DNA of 36,696 nt, taken from Chara braunii. Lineage: Eukaryota; Streptophyta; Charophyceae; Charales; Characeae. The notes below the pieces were generated by a model, which did not search any database, was not told the DNA's origin, and was given only the letters and a program-made list of their open reading frames with translations. Shown piece by piece: positions 1 to 8,790 of the stretch. A program made the translations under genes and the position numbers. Each line of letters begins with the position of its first letter. The stretch's first letter is position 1. Where the stretch lies: contig BFEA01000217.1 of the NCBI GenBank assembly GCA_003427395.1, forward strand, positions 1,792,757 through 1,829,452. Direction: 5' to 3'.

Positions 1-740
1 ACCCCGGCTTGGGCCCCGGGGATCGCCGCATGACAACGTTGTCGGAGAGTGCGTGAGGTCATAGACGCCGTAGAACGTTTGATCATGGTGCCTGGCGAGC
101 GTTATGACCCGCAGGTACTCACAACATATTTGTGATGTCTGCCCACAGAGGTCAATAATAAGTTGGTGGACGAGGCCTCCATTTCGGCAAGAAGGCCTTA
201 GATATAGAGGCCAAGCTTGGGACCGCACAGCAGGGACCGGTGCATGGTAGGAAGAAGAAGCTTCCCTATGATTGGAGGAAGAAGGCAATCTCATTTCGTC
301 GACCATGATGGTGAGGTGATTGAAATTGCCGACTTCCTTAGTTATGGGGAAGTCTTAGAGTAGGATGGGGCTAGTGAGTTTTCGGATGGGGGAGTCGCAG
401 CTCCTACCAAAGAAAAGGCTAAGGGGACCGGGAAACATAAGATAGGCCGTTTTAAGGGTCAAGGCGACCAAGGAGCACCAGTCCGGGTGCGACTTGATTT
501 AGACTACGAGGTGTGGAGGGACCAAGTTGCTAGGGCACATGTCTTAATTGTGGCAACTTTGGTAACATGTCTAGAACTTGCTGAGGCAAGAAGGTCACAA
601 CGAAGGTAACCTCCCCTACAGTGGTGGGCTTATCTTCGAACTCTGGCGGTGCATCTGCGAGCACTTCATAGGGAACACCTCGGGCCAGTAGGAGTTTTGG
701 CCGCTCTTTCCCGTGTTGAGGTGGTAGCATTGCCTTCCCC
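1..740 (+). pseudogene. gag remnant with degenerate zinc knuckle
   Basis: The first 240 bases read as short capsid-like stretches broken by stops (for example CLPTEVNNKLVDEA near 140-180). At 540-581 a 14-codon segment keeps the C-x2-C...C spacing of a gag CCHC zinc knuckle, but the histidine position is asparagine. The frame shifts just upstream, in the run near 531-536. In this family gag packages element RNA. Here no continuous protein is possible. The 5' end is cut by the window edge. About 200 bases after 740 may be the linker towards protease but show no motif. Confidence 0.55.
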
Positions 741-959
741 ACTTTAGGCGTTGACCAAGGCTACTGACCCACTCGTCACCCCGCAGACACATGTAGACCA
801 ATTGATGCTCTGTTTGGGAGATGTGTCGGAGTCCTTAGAGGAGTTAGAAGCTGGGTGGTCAGGGAAGGACCTCGGAGACTCTTGGGCGATGATTAGTAGA
901 CACTCGTGGTTAATAGGTGGTGTCGTTTTCAGTGAATTTTTCACCAAAGTTGCCATATA

Positions 960-1256
960 TCCTTGAATTTTCGTTTTTTTCTTGTTTTTGTTTTTTGTTT
1001 GACATGTATATCCTCTAGGGTATATCTGTATTTAGTTTCAACGTATTTGGACCAATAACAAGAAAGTTGGCAAAAACACCGAATGTGGGAAAAGTTCTAG
1101 TGAACTCTGAAAGCTACTCCGAATAGGGTTTTATAGTGCTTTTGAGTTTTTTTTTTGCTTTTTTTTTTTGTGTTTTTTTTTTGCCTGTTTGTTTTTTTGG
1201 TGTTGCAAAATTTTCGACGACATTGCTTGTAGTGATGCGGCGAAAAACCTCGAATT
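960..1256. other. T-rich stretch between gag and protease remnants
   Basis: The stretch is dominated by T homopolymers (1147-1200 has several runs of 8 to 11 T). It contains no domain I can recognise. It may be decayed linker or a small T-rich insertion in the dead element. Confidence 0.5.
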
Positions 1257-1736
1257 TTGGGTCTTCCATTAACCATCTCTCTTTGTAGAGGTCCTAGAGG
1301 TGAACATTTTGTGGTGGAGGTTGATGTAGGTGGCCGCAAAGTGGGTGCCTTCACAAACATAGGTTTTGCACGAAACTTCATCAGTCGTGCTTGTGTGGAC
1401 AGGCTGCGCTTAGGGGACCAAGTGCAACATCTAAGCAGATTTGTAGCATCCACGTTAGCCAAAAAGCACAGTATGGTTGTCCAAGACTATGTCAAGGTCG
1501 TAGTCTACACCTTCTCCTATGGAGGAGGGGAACTGAGACACAAGATCTCGTTCCTTGTCAGTGACGAGTTGTCATTCGATATGTTGCTAGGTATGTACTA
1601 CCTCGAGGTCGCAAAGCCACAATTTGATTGGGATAGAAAGGTGATGATCCACAAGTTGCCAAACAGAAGGACCGTTAGACTGCAAAAATATAAAGCCAGC
1701 AGGCTAGTGGAGAACTATGGTTGCATGTGTGCTTAG
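1257..1736 (+). pseudogene. Retropepsin-like (protease) remnant
   Basis: An open frame of 159 codons resembles the aspartic protease of Ty3/gypsy Pol. It has a beta-strand pattern VEVDVGGRKVGAF, then the active-site loop followed by NFIS, and a distal MLLGMYYL block where the family has its hydrophobic-LG motif. The active-site Asp-Thr/Ser-Gly triad reads Asn-Ile-Gly, so the catalytic aspartate is gone. Protease normally matures Gag-Pol. This copy should be inactive even where the frame is open. It stops at 1734-1736, and RT continues in another frame from about 1802. The family call rests on position between gag and RT plus these short matches. Confidence 0.6.
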
Positions 1737-1737
1737 G

Positions 1738-2640
1738 CTGTAAAAACACCGCCAGAAATAGAAGTAGTCGTTGTGAGCTATCCGCATCTTTTTGAAGGGA
1801 TGTGGTAGAAAGGGAGGTGATCCATGCGATAGAAATCGTCCCTGGTAGCAAAGTACCTAGAGGACGGATCTATAGGATGTCGTCTGCATACTTGGATGAG
1901 CTTCGCTGCCAACTCAAAAAGCTCACAAAGAAGGGCTGGATTCGGCCTAGTATTTCCCCCTATGGAGCCCTAGTTCTCTTTGTCCCAACGAAAAGGGGGA
2001 CCTCTTGGATAGAGGCCTCAATGTCATCACCGTTGAGAACACAAAGCCTCTACCTCGCATCGATGACCTCCTGCATAGAGTGCAGGGATGTTGGTACTTC
2101 ACAAAGATAAATCTGAAATCCGGATACCATCAAATTGTCTGTACAAGTTTGTGGTGATGCCTTTTGGATTATGCAATGATCCTGGCACATTTCAGCGCGC
2201 AATGAATCGGATATTTCATGACTACTTAGATAAGTTTATCGACGATATCCAAATCTTTAGTAGGATTGTAGAGGAGCACGCTAAGCACTTGAAAATAGTG
2301 CTAGGTCTCTTAAGACAGCACCAGTATAAGGTAAACTTGGAGACATGCAAATTCGGTCGCGCCGAGATCTTATACCTGGGTCATGTGATCCCCGCGGAAG
2401 GATTGAGGCCAGGCGATGCCAAAGTGGTCAGCATACGTGACTGACCCACACCTCAGACTGTTACTAAGGTCCGGTCGTTTTGGGGGATGACGGGCTACTA
2501 CCGTCCGTTTGTGAAGAACTATAGCACTATAGCTTCCCCATTAACAGACCTAACCCGCCTTGACACCCCTTGGGAGTGGACCGAAGAGTGTGAGGTAGCC
2601 TTCAAGAAATTGAAGTATGCTTTGACACACTGAAGTTCTC
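1738..2640 (+). pseudogene. Reverse transcriptase remnant
   Basis: The segment starts with the protease-RT linker (YPHLFEGMW near 1780). It continues through fingers-like sequence (SPYGALVLFVP), a KSGYHQI block in another frame (2110-2140), VMPFGL (2152-2172) and a palm block ending in DDIQIFS. The usual YxDD reads FIDD. The block is four residues shorter than the same segment of the complete element at 13488-13540, so residues next to the catalytic aspartates are missing. About 13 further codons are lost between HQI and the MPFG block, with a frameshift. A TGA at 2442-2444 ends the frame. The following GMTGYYRPFVKNY connection block (2490-2520) lies beyond it. The family normally copies element RNA to DNA; this copy is dead. 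Confidence 0.85.
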
Positions 2641-3068
2641 AAACTTCTGGATCCTGAGCAGCCCTTTGTTGTGACCAAAGACGTCAGCCAATATGGCATA
2701 GGCGCGGTCCTTGCGCAGAAGGAGGGGGAAAAGTAGAGGCCCATCAAGTACATGAGCAAAAAGATGCCATCTGAGAAATTAGCTTAGTCCACGTATGAGG
2801 GAGAGTTTTATGCCCAATATAGAACGAAGAGTGTGAGGTAGCCTTCAAGAAATTGAAGTATGCTTTGACACACTATGAAGTCCTCAAACTTATGGATCCT
2901 GAGCAGCCTTTTGTTGTGACCAAAGACGTCAGCGAATATGGCATAGGCGCGGTCCTTGCGCAGAAGGAGGGGGAAAAGTTGAGGCCCATCGAGTACATGA
3001 GCAAAAAGATGCCATCTCATAAATTAGCTTAGTTCACGTATGAGCGAGAGCTCTATGCCCTATATAGA
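2583..3068 (+). repeat. Tandem duplication inside RNase H, 2 x about 244 bp
   Basis: Copy 1 (2583-2825) and copy 2 (2826-3068) align over their whole length. Both run from gaagagtgtgaggtagcc to the tgccc...atatagag segment. Start-to-start distance is 243 bp and end-to-end distance is 245 bp, because copy 1 lacks two bases near 2631. Roughly a dozen substitutions separate them by eye. Both carry the in-frame TAG in the aaattagcttag segment, so that stop either predates the duplication or was homogenised. Copy 1 has an extra TAG (gaaaagtag). Confidence 0.9.
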
Positions 3069-3324
3069 GCTCTGGTCCATTGGAGACATTACCTCCTAGG
3101 CAGATTTTTCTATGTAAGATTTGACCATGAGACTTTGCTGGATCAAGACACAGCTTGTGCTCTCTGATGCCCTGAAGAGGTGGATTGAAGTCATAGATAT
3201 GTATGACTTCAAGCTTGACCCTCTGAAAGGAGAGTACAATAAAGTGGCTGATGTACTATCGCGGAGGGCAGACTATCCGGGCGCGCTAATAACTGAGTTT
3301 GGCATACATGATGATGTAACTTGA
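2641..3324 (+). pseudogene. RNase H remnant
   Basis: Each duplicated unit encodes the start of the Ty3 RNase H domain: VVTKDVS(Q/E)YGIGAVLAQKEG. The first catalytic aspartate position (TDAS in the family) reads KDVS, which keeps the Asp. Downstream are the WRHYLLGR block and, from 3121, a frame ending SDALKRWIEVIDMYDFKL...YNKVADVLSRR, which is the conserved C-terminus with its terminal Asp. The tandem duplication and several stops destroy the reading frame. The domain would normally degrade the RNA strand during reverse transcription. Non-function is clear from the breaks. Confidence 0.8.
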
Positions 3325-4340
3325 TCCTTGGTGGAAGCCTATCAGGAAGACAGTTATGTCAGAGATCATCCGTAAGTTAGAAGCTAAAGACAAAGTCACT
3401 TATGACGAATTTATGGTAGTCAATGGCTTGTGGTTCCTTGAGAAGGCTGGAAATAAAAGACTGTGTGTGCCAGATAGGGAGTCTTTGCGTAGTTTGTTTT
3501 TAGGAGAATGTTGTGATGCAACTGGTCATTTTGATTATAAGAAGACATTAGCTAACCTAGTGCATAAATTTTGGTGGCCCTCTATGATGCAAGATGCAAA
3601 GAAGTATGTAGAGACTTGTCAGGTTTGCCAACGGGACGAACCAAGGACTCAGGCTCCGCTTGGGCTCATCAAGCCCTTGCCTGTCCCTGAAGGTCCACGT
3701 CAAAGTGTGTCCATGGATTTCATGGACACTCTTGTGGCCAGCAAGAGCGGTAAAAGACACATCTTCCTCATCGTCGACCGATTTACCAAGTACGCTAGAC
3801 TGATTGCCATGCCAGAAATAACGAAAACTGTATATGTCATCAAGTTGTTCATGGATAACTGGGTACAGGACTTCGGGTTGCCCAAGTCAATCATTAGTGA
3901 CAGGGACGTCCACTTCACCAGCGAAATGTGGCAGAGTACTGCTCAATAGATGGGCACCCGACTGCAAATGACATCAGGGAATTACCCTGAGTCAAATGGC
4001 CAGGCGGAACAGATGAACCGAGTAGTGCAGCACCTGCTTTGACATTACATCAAGCCCAGTCAGGATGACTGGGGTGAGAAATTACCTCTCGTCGCCAGCT
4101 TGTACAACAATGTTGTGCACAACACTACTAGCATGACTCCCAACCAACTGCATCTTGGTTGGAGGCCCAGATTCGCCCTTGATTTCCTACTACTTGAGAA
4201 TCATCCATCTGCTGCACCCGGTAGCATAGAGTTTGCTGTCAGATATGAACAGATGTTGCAACAGGTTGTAGGAAAGCTCAAGATGCCATGGTTGCATCCG
4301 AGAACAAACATCGATGGCCATCTGAGTTTCAGGTAGGAGA
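3325..4340 (+). pseudogene. Integrase remnant
   Basis: The open frame at 3356-3949 covers the N-terminal zinc-binding module (one His of the H-H-C-C set reads Cys; the ETCQVCQ pair is intact). It also covers the catalytic core with SMDF (first Asp) and SDRDVHF (second Asp). A TAG at 3947-3949 and a TGA at 4040-4042 interrupt the same frame. The third catalytic residue is visible between them as NGQAE. The frame at 4100-4336 carries the late core NNVVHNTTSMTPNQL. Integrase joins element DNA to the chromosome. The two stops make this copy a pseudogene even though the catalytic triad is largely visible. Confidence 0.85.
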
Positions 4341-4377
4341 ATGAGTGTAGGTTAAATCATTTGAACTGGGTCAGGAG

Positions 4378-4818
4378 TTGGGAATTTCGCGGAAACTAAT
4401 GCCTCAGTACTTTAGTCCCTGGGAGGTCCTAGATATAGTTGGGGATCAGATAGATGGACCTTCCTATGTGATTCGCATCCCTGCTCACTTGCGCACACAC
4501 CCAGCCTTCCACGCTTCAAAGCTAGCACCTTTCTCAGAGACTGCACAGTTTCCTTCCAGATGATCAATGCTGCACCCAACCATGGATGGCGAAGTCGACA
4601 TTGATGACATTGTGGAACACAGAGTGATGCCTGCTCCCAAGCCTCCCGGCAGAGGCCGACCTCCAAAGCCAAGGATGCAGTACCAGGTCAGATTCAGACA
4701 TCACACTGATCCCAGTGAAGATCGGTGGTTTACCAGAGAGGGACTGCAGCAGACAGCTCCCCAAGTGAGTGCAGGATATGAAAGAAGACTTAAGGGGGAG
4801 ATGCCTGCAAACTGAAGG
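4378..4818 (+). pseudogene. Integrase C-terminus and chromodomain-like tail
   Basis: The 4378-4563 frame reads like the GPY/F-type C-terminal module of Ty3 integrase (YFSPWEVLDIVGDQ, then HLRTHPAFHASKLAPF). After a stop at 4561-4563, the frame at 4567-4815 holds a chromo-like block: VDIDDIVEHRV, a Gly/Pro/Arg-rich insert, then YQVRFRHHTDPSEDRWF. In chromoviruses this domain directs insertion to modified chromatin. The aromatic cage is only partly recognisable, and the Pro-rich insert between the strands is unusual compared with the complete chromovirus in this window. The end overlaps the putative LTR start by about 15 bases. Confidence 0.65.
4792..4801 (+). other. Polypurine tract of the decayed element
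   Basis: AAGGGGGAGA lies directly before a TG dinucleotide and just after the last coding block. That is the position and composition of the plus-strand primer of LTR retrotransposons. Confidence 0.65.
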
Positions 4819-5250
4819 ACTTCTCAGGGGACTATCGAAGTAAAGGAGGACGGAAGGCGAGGATTTGGCTCCTCGGCAGGCCTAAGGGCCCCATTTTGAC
4901 ATGTGCCAGCCCTAAGTGAAGGCGGGCCTGAGAAAAACACGAGGGGCCCATTGTTGTCAATTTCGCATTTGGGGTTCAAGCAGTTGCGTCGCTCAGTTGG
5001 TTGGAGGAACCCAGGCCACTGCCAGCCACACTTTGTTTCGGCCTTCTCGCCCTTTCTTCGAAGCAGGCCCTGGGATGCATCTGCAGCAGTATACACGCCA
5101 GGCAGTTGGGAGGCATAACCAACTGGGGCCCAGGGTAGTAGTAGCAAAGGCCCAGCTACCCGGGGCCTACCGGAAGCTTTTGGGCACAGGCCCAGCCCCT
5201 CCAGGTCTCAGGCCAGGCTGAGCTCTTTCCATATAGGAAAGTGCTCACAA
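4802..5250 (+). mobile_element. Putative 3' LTR of the decayed element (end uncertain)
   Basis: It begins TGCCTGC right after the polypurine tract and is GC-richer than its surroundings. A TATA-like CCATATAGG sits at 5229-5237. No second copy lies in the window, so the CA end and the target duplication cannot be fixed. The end given is a guess. Confidence 0.35.
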
Positions 5251-6317
5251 CCTGAGCAGGCATCCGGGCACTTGCTAGTTTGCGGCAGCGCTGCTGGACG
5301 AGCGCTCGCGGGCTGCTGCTAGCGCAGAGCAAGGTGCAACGCGCGTGCGGTTGTGTAGAAGGAAGGGCGCTGATAAGGGCAGCTCCATAGCCCAGATTCC
5401 ATAGCTGGCTGATGCGTCGTTGTACAGCAAGGGGTAGTGGTGGTCTTTGTGCATGAGGGAGAAGACTTGGGTGAAAGACAAGGGCGAGAGAAAGAGAGAG
5501 AGATGAGGATGAGGGCGTGAGGGCACATACCTGGTTTTGGCGATAGTCTGCAAGAGGCGACATCTTCATGTACTTCGGTGGCTGCTGACGTTAACAGTTG
5601 CATTGTCAATTCGTAGGCAGGAAGTAGTTGTGTGGGAGCAGTCTGGCGCCGAGCGCCAAGTAGGGGGAAGGGCCTGGATACTTATGTTGGTGATGACGAG
5701 AGTAAGCTCTCATTGACATTCGGTTTCAGTGTTTCGATTCTCCATTGGTATAATGTTGGTGCAATGCTGCTTTCTAGACACTGTCGGACTTTCTGGCTTT
5801 CATGTGATTGTGCAATCTGGATTTTATCATCTCCATATTGCTCATTTTCCTTGCACTTTTAAAACCATATTAAATGTTTTAAATTTCATTAAAATAACCG
5901 CAAATTCATTTAAATTAAATCAAAATTTCATCTTTTCTTTGAATTAATTTATTTCGGAGATTTCAAATCTGATTTCAATTAAAAAAAACTGCAAAATTCA
6001 AACATTTTCCTCTCTCCCATGACCTGCAGAACCAAGACTTCTCTGCGCGCCGCCGCAGCCACCGCCTCCACCGCTACATCTACTTCCTCCCCCCCGACCT
6101 CTCCCTCCACAATGGGAGAGACGGTTAACGGAGGTCTCAATTTTCAGACCACTACCCCAACAAACACCAAACTTGGCACACATAGACCTTCACCAAAAAT
6201 AAAACAGGGCAAAAGAAAAAAAAAACAGAAAAAAATGAAAAAAATGATCTCCAATGCATTTTTTAGGGTTTAAGGGGTTAACCAAGGCTGAAAAGTGGGG
6301 GTCCCTGTTAACCGCTT
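5251..6317. other. Intervening DNA, no gene supported
   Basis: This stretch has three parts. GC-rich sequence runs to about 5700. A strongly AT-rich block follows at 5840-6000. A Ser/Thr-coding GC stretch and A-rich sequence (6195-6245) complete it. On the minus strand, 5531-5584 looks like a 54-base exon (see its own entry). The AT-rich part may be leader of the host element that starts at 6318, but no LTR or PBS is visible. Confidence 0.4.
5531..5584 (-). other. Candidate internal exon (minus strand)
   Basis: On the minus strand the block is preceded by an AG acceptor (cgtcag) and followed by a textbook donor (ccag/gtatgtg). It is 54 bases long and open in phase 0 for 18 codons. No domain is recognisable in so short a segment, and chance splice-like sites are common. 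This is offered as a weak candidate only. Confidence 0.15.
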
Positions 6318-6770
6318 GTGGAGAGCACAATGGGGGACAGTTCGTTAAGCATCAACATGAGCACCATTGACACTGCATCCGTCGACAGCATCCTTCGTGA
6401 TCTCGCGGCAGAACAACCCGCACATGAAATCATCCCCACCAACACCTCCCTATTCACCATGATGCAATCCATGCAAGACGCAATCCGTTCCTTCCAAACC
6501 TCCCTCGCCACCTCCATCTCCGACCTCTCCAGCCGGATGGATAACATAGAGCAAACATCGACCCCTTCCATCCAAGTGGTTACCACCACGATTCCCACTT
6601 CCACTTTGGGTTTATTCTTACCCCACCTCCTCCTCCTCCCACTTCCACTCGCACTTCTACCGTTTCTACCTCCACTTCCACTGCCGGTCCATCCGCCCCC
6701 CCAACTTCTACCACCCCTATCCCAACGGCCATCACCGGCATGTCCCATCCACCTCCTCCCTTTAGCCAAA
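6318..6770 (+). pseudogene. gag-like N-terminal segment of the host element
   Basis: The frame opens at 6318 with about 95 residues of helix-rich sequence (DSILRDLAAEQPAHEI..., then MQSMQDAIRSFQTSL and SDLSSRMDNIEQ), plausibly coiled coil. Pro/Ser/Thr-rich low-complexity sequence follows (6600-6760) and shifts frame. Gag proteins of plant Ty3 elements often have such an N-terminus, but no capsid motif or zinc knuckle is present, so the gag label is mainly positional. The low-complexity run joins directly to RT/RNase H sequence, which implies that capsid, protease and RT were deleted. An alternative is an unrelated captured coding fragment. Confidence 0.45.
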
Positions 6771-7314
6771 ACTTCTCTGACACCACCTATCCACTCCATG
6801 AGCTCACCCGCGCCACCAAGTCCTTCACATGGACCGAACGCCGCCAAGCGACCTTTGACAACTCAAACACCTCATCAGTACTCCCCTTGTTCTCAAGATC
6901 TCTGACCCTTCTCGCCACGTCTGCGTTACCACCGACGCTTCAAACTTTGCCCTCGGTGTCGTTCTATCCCAACATTTCCCTCGCGACTCCCCCACCATCA
7001 AGGATTCCTTCACACACTCTGAAACATTTCCCAACGAGTACCCTATCGCATTCGCGAGTAAGATGTCCATCGCTGTTGAGATGAACTATGGCTCCAATGA
7101 GAAGGAACTCCTCGTCGTCATCTATGCCCTTAAAGTCTAGCGCCCTTACCTCGATGGCAAGTATTTTACCATTCGCACCGATAACACCGTCATCTCCAGT
7201 ATCCTCACCAAAAAGGATATCACCCCTCGTCAGGCCTGCTGGCTGGATTTTCCCGTCTAGTTTACCTTCACCATCTGCCATAATCCCGTTGTTGTCGATG
7301 CCCTCTCTCACTGA
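6771..7314 (+). pseudogene. RT connection and RNase H remnant of the host element
   Basis: TYPLHELTRATKSFTWT (6783 on) is the end of the RT connection. After a 1-base shift near 6862 the RNase H follows: VTTDASNFALGVVLSQ (first Asp kept), a short insert, NYGSNEKELLVVIYAL (Glu kept), FTIRTDNTV (Asp kept) and a C-terminal VDALS block. TAG at 7138-7140, TAG at 7258-7260 and TGA at 7312-7314 sit where the family usually has Trp, Gln and Arg; each fits a single C-to-T or G-to-A change. The catalytic set is intact apart from the stops, suggesting decay by transitions after a functional ancestor. Confidence 0.8.
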
Positions 7315-7652
7315 CCCGATCACAAGCCCCCTAAGAAAGCCTTCACTGCCATGACGCATGTCAACCTCCCCCAATCTCTTTACCATCGTTTCATCCATGG
7401 CTTCGCCTCCTGCCCCGACTTCGACCCTACGTACACCAAACTTCGTGACCTTGACATTGTCCCTGACTACTCCTCATCAACCATCTCCTCTACATCCACA
7501 CCAAAGTAACCCGCCGCCTTTGCATCCCTTCCGATTGTGGTCTCCGTACCCAGTTCTTGGCTGAGCACCACGACGTGAAGATTGTTGGACACCTTGGTTT
7601 CCAGAAAACCTTTGACACTATCTCCCATTACCTTTTTTGTCAAAGCCTACAG

Positions 7653-7889
7653 CCGTTCTTGCCCTACTTGCCAAGCCAACCAAGCCAAGGCTGGCAAACT
7701 CCAGTCTCTCCGCATACTTACCCACCCCTGGGAATCTGTCTCGATAAACTTCGTCTGTGGTCTCCCCACGACCAACCATGGTCACGATTCCATCTATGAC
7801 ATTGTCTGCCACCTTACCAAACGCGCCCATTTCATCCCTTGTACCACCATCTGCCAAGCCAATGACCGTTTTTGCCCTACTTGCCAAAC
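7653..7889 (+). repeat. Integrase-segment tandem duplication, left unit and start of right unit
   Basis: The stretch ccgttcttgccctacttg at 7653 recurs as ccgtttttgccctacttg at 7866, 213 bp (71 codons) later. The rest of the second unit continues after the nested insertion at 17685-17880, where ccaaggctggcaaa and atggtcacgatt match 7687 and 7779. The second unit has 12 extra bases (four codons) near its start. Confidence 0.8.
7885..7889 (+). repeat. Target-site duplication, left copy (CAAAC)
   Basis: CAAAC directly precedes the 5' LTR, and the same five bases directly follow the 3' LTR at 17680-17684. Five base pairs is the usual size for Ty3/gypsy integration. Confidence 0.9.
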
Positions 7890-8199
7890 TATAGCGGACC
7901 TCGGGTTGGCCTGTGAGACCAGCCCCTTGGCCTGTTCTCACATGCCTGTGTTATATTCGGGGTAGGCCAGTCCAGGCCGGTACCTCTGCCGGTACCAGCC
8001 AGTCCAGTCCAATCCCGTCAGTCCGCTGGGGTATACACCAGCCATTGTCTGTTTTCAGTCTCATTCCTCAATTGCACATTTTGGAGTACGTGCGTTGGAG
8101 TCTTGCGTGGGGAGCTGCGTTGTGCCATCTTGCTCCCCCTTCTTCCTCCATCTCCATCTCTGTCGCTAGCGGAGCACCACACCTGGTGGGTCCGCTACA
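7890..8199 (+). repeat. 5' LTR of the chromovirus
   Basis: The LTR starts TATAGCGGACC (the 3' LTR has TGTAGCGGACC, so the canonical TG has mutated to TA) and ends GGTCCGCTACA. The intact ends form an 11 bp perfect inverted repeat. It holds a TATA-like TTATATTC at 7951-7958, which would be the element promoter, and a 9 bp direct repeat GCCGGTACC at 7976-7984 and 7988-7996, upstream-element-like but of unknown role. Confidence 0.95.
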
Positions 8200-8200
8200 T

Positions 8201-8212
8201 TGGTATCGAAGC
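8201..8212 (+). other. Primer-binding site (initiator tRNA-Met type)
   Basis: TGGTATCGAAGC begins one base after the LTR end. Plant LTR elements commonly have TGGTATCAGAGC here, complementary to the 3' end of initiator tRNA-Met. This version differs at two central positions. It would prime minus-strand DNA synthesis. Confidence 0.85.
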
Positions 8213-8366
8213 GGGAACGGTCCCCGCCCCCACCCACCACACCGCACAGCAGGGAAATACAGCAAAACCCGACAGTCGGGTTTTCGGCTGTTTTTGGGGC
8301 GTTTTCGGGCAAAAAAGCGGGAACAACAACGAAATAAGGTGCTGCAGCAGGAGAGCTCCACGTGGC

Positions 8367-8436
8367 GAAAAAGGAAGCTGCATCACGACGCGTGCGCGCA
8401 AGAAAAAGGAAGCGGCATCACGACGCGTGCGCGCAA
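8367..8436 (+). repeat. 35 bp tandem duplication in the leader
   Basis: The segment gaaaaaggaagctgcatcac... at 8367-8401 is repeated at 8402-8436 with one visible substitution (ctgc to cggc). It is GC-rich and ends in cgtgcgcgcaa. Confidence 0.85.
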
Positions 8437-8530
8437 GCGCCAAGGCCAAGGCTGCAGCACGCGCTGCCCCGCTGCCCCGCCCCGCCCCGCTCCCGGATTT
8501 ATATTACCAAGATCCGGGATGCAGCTGCTG

Positions 8531-8604
8531 CTGCTGGGGTTTGAACCCAGGCACCTGCCGAGCCATGCGCGTGCGTAAGCAGCCTCATAACACACTCGCC
8601 ACAG
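8531..8604 (-). other. Antisense tRNA-like / SINE-head motif with A and B boxes
   Basis: Read on the minus strand, GGTTCAAACCC (8547 down to 8537) matches the pol III B-box consensus. It sits in a perfect T-arm: CTGGG, a seven-base loop, CCCAG. About 50 bases upstream on the same strand, TGGCGAGTGTG (8601 down to 8591) resembles an A box with one base missing. No complete cloverleaf with acceptor pairing is apparent, so it looks like a tRNA-derived promoter (SINE head or tRNA relic) rather than a tRNA gene. Confidence 0.4.
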
Positions 8605-8670
8605 TGTGCCTGTGCACGTGGCCATCTCCACGGCCACGTGGCTGATGATCCCCCTGCTTAGGAGGCTGCT
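8578..8670 (+). other. Three-way-junction RNA fold in the leader
   Basis: Outer stem AGCAGCCTC (8578-8586) pairs with GAGGCTGCT (8662-8670). It encloses hairpin CACACT/AGTGTG (8591-8596, 8603-8608) and hairpin CACGTGGCC/GGCCACGTG (8615-8623, 8632-8640). All three stems are perfect. A competing 7 bp stem (8576-8582 with 8654-8660) excludes the outer stem. GTGCAC at 8613-8618 is a palindrome of the kind used in retroviral dimer initiation. Confidence 0.5.
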
Positions 8671-8734
8671 CTACAGTGGAGAGGGCCTGCTCACACAGCA
8701 GACTCTACATCTACACATCTGCAGAAGTGCTGCT

Positions 8735-8760
8735 GGGGGCTGATCAAGATCTCAGCCCCC
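8735..8760 (+). other. Perfect 9 bp hairpin in the leader
   Basis: GGGGGCTGA (8735-8743) and TCAGCCCCC (8752-8760) pair perfectly around an 8-base loop. Confidence 0.55.
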
Positions 8761-8790
8761 TCTCTCCTCCAACTGGCTGNTGCAGCAAAG

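Larger units (their letters stand above)
1..4815 (+). mobile_element. Decayed Ty3/gypsy LTR retrotransposon, internal region
   Basis: Translated segments appear in the Ty3/gypsy order: gag capsid and zinc-knuckle remnant, retropepsin-like region, RT, RNase H, H2C2 integrase, then a chromodomain-like tail. All lie on the + strand but are spread over three frames with many stops, so this is a dead copy. The 5' LTR and PBS lie outside the window. A polypurine tract at 4792-4801 marks the 3' end of the internal region. The RT, RNase H and integrase motifs are seen directly. The chromovirus assignment rests on the C-terminal chromo-like block and is an inference. Confidence 0.85.
7330..7889 (+). 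pseudogene. Integrase remnant, copy A (host element)
   Basis: The zinc-binding module is visible: HH...GHLGF from 7565 and CPTCQ near 7660. A frameshift lies at the T-run 7632-7638. The frame from 7582 continues into the catalytic core (FVCGLPTTNHGHDSIYDIV, then LTKRAHFIPCTT). The first catalytic Asp reads Asn (codon 7747-7749, AAC). The segment ends with the start of a second copy of the same module (CPTCQT), after which the chromovirus is inserted at 7890. Copy A is the more decayed half of a tandem duplication whose other half lies at 17685. Confidence 0.8.

Noticed and set aside
8531-8604. Functional tRNA gene
   Set aside because: The T-arm is perfect, but no acceptor stem or clean anticodon arm can be drawn, and the A box lacks a base.
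8642-8670. Hammerhead ribozyme (CTGATGA box)
   Set aside because: No GAAA box and no stem arrangement of a hammerhead follows; a seven-base match alone is expected by chance.
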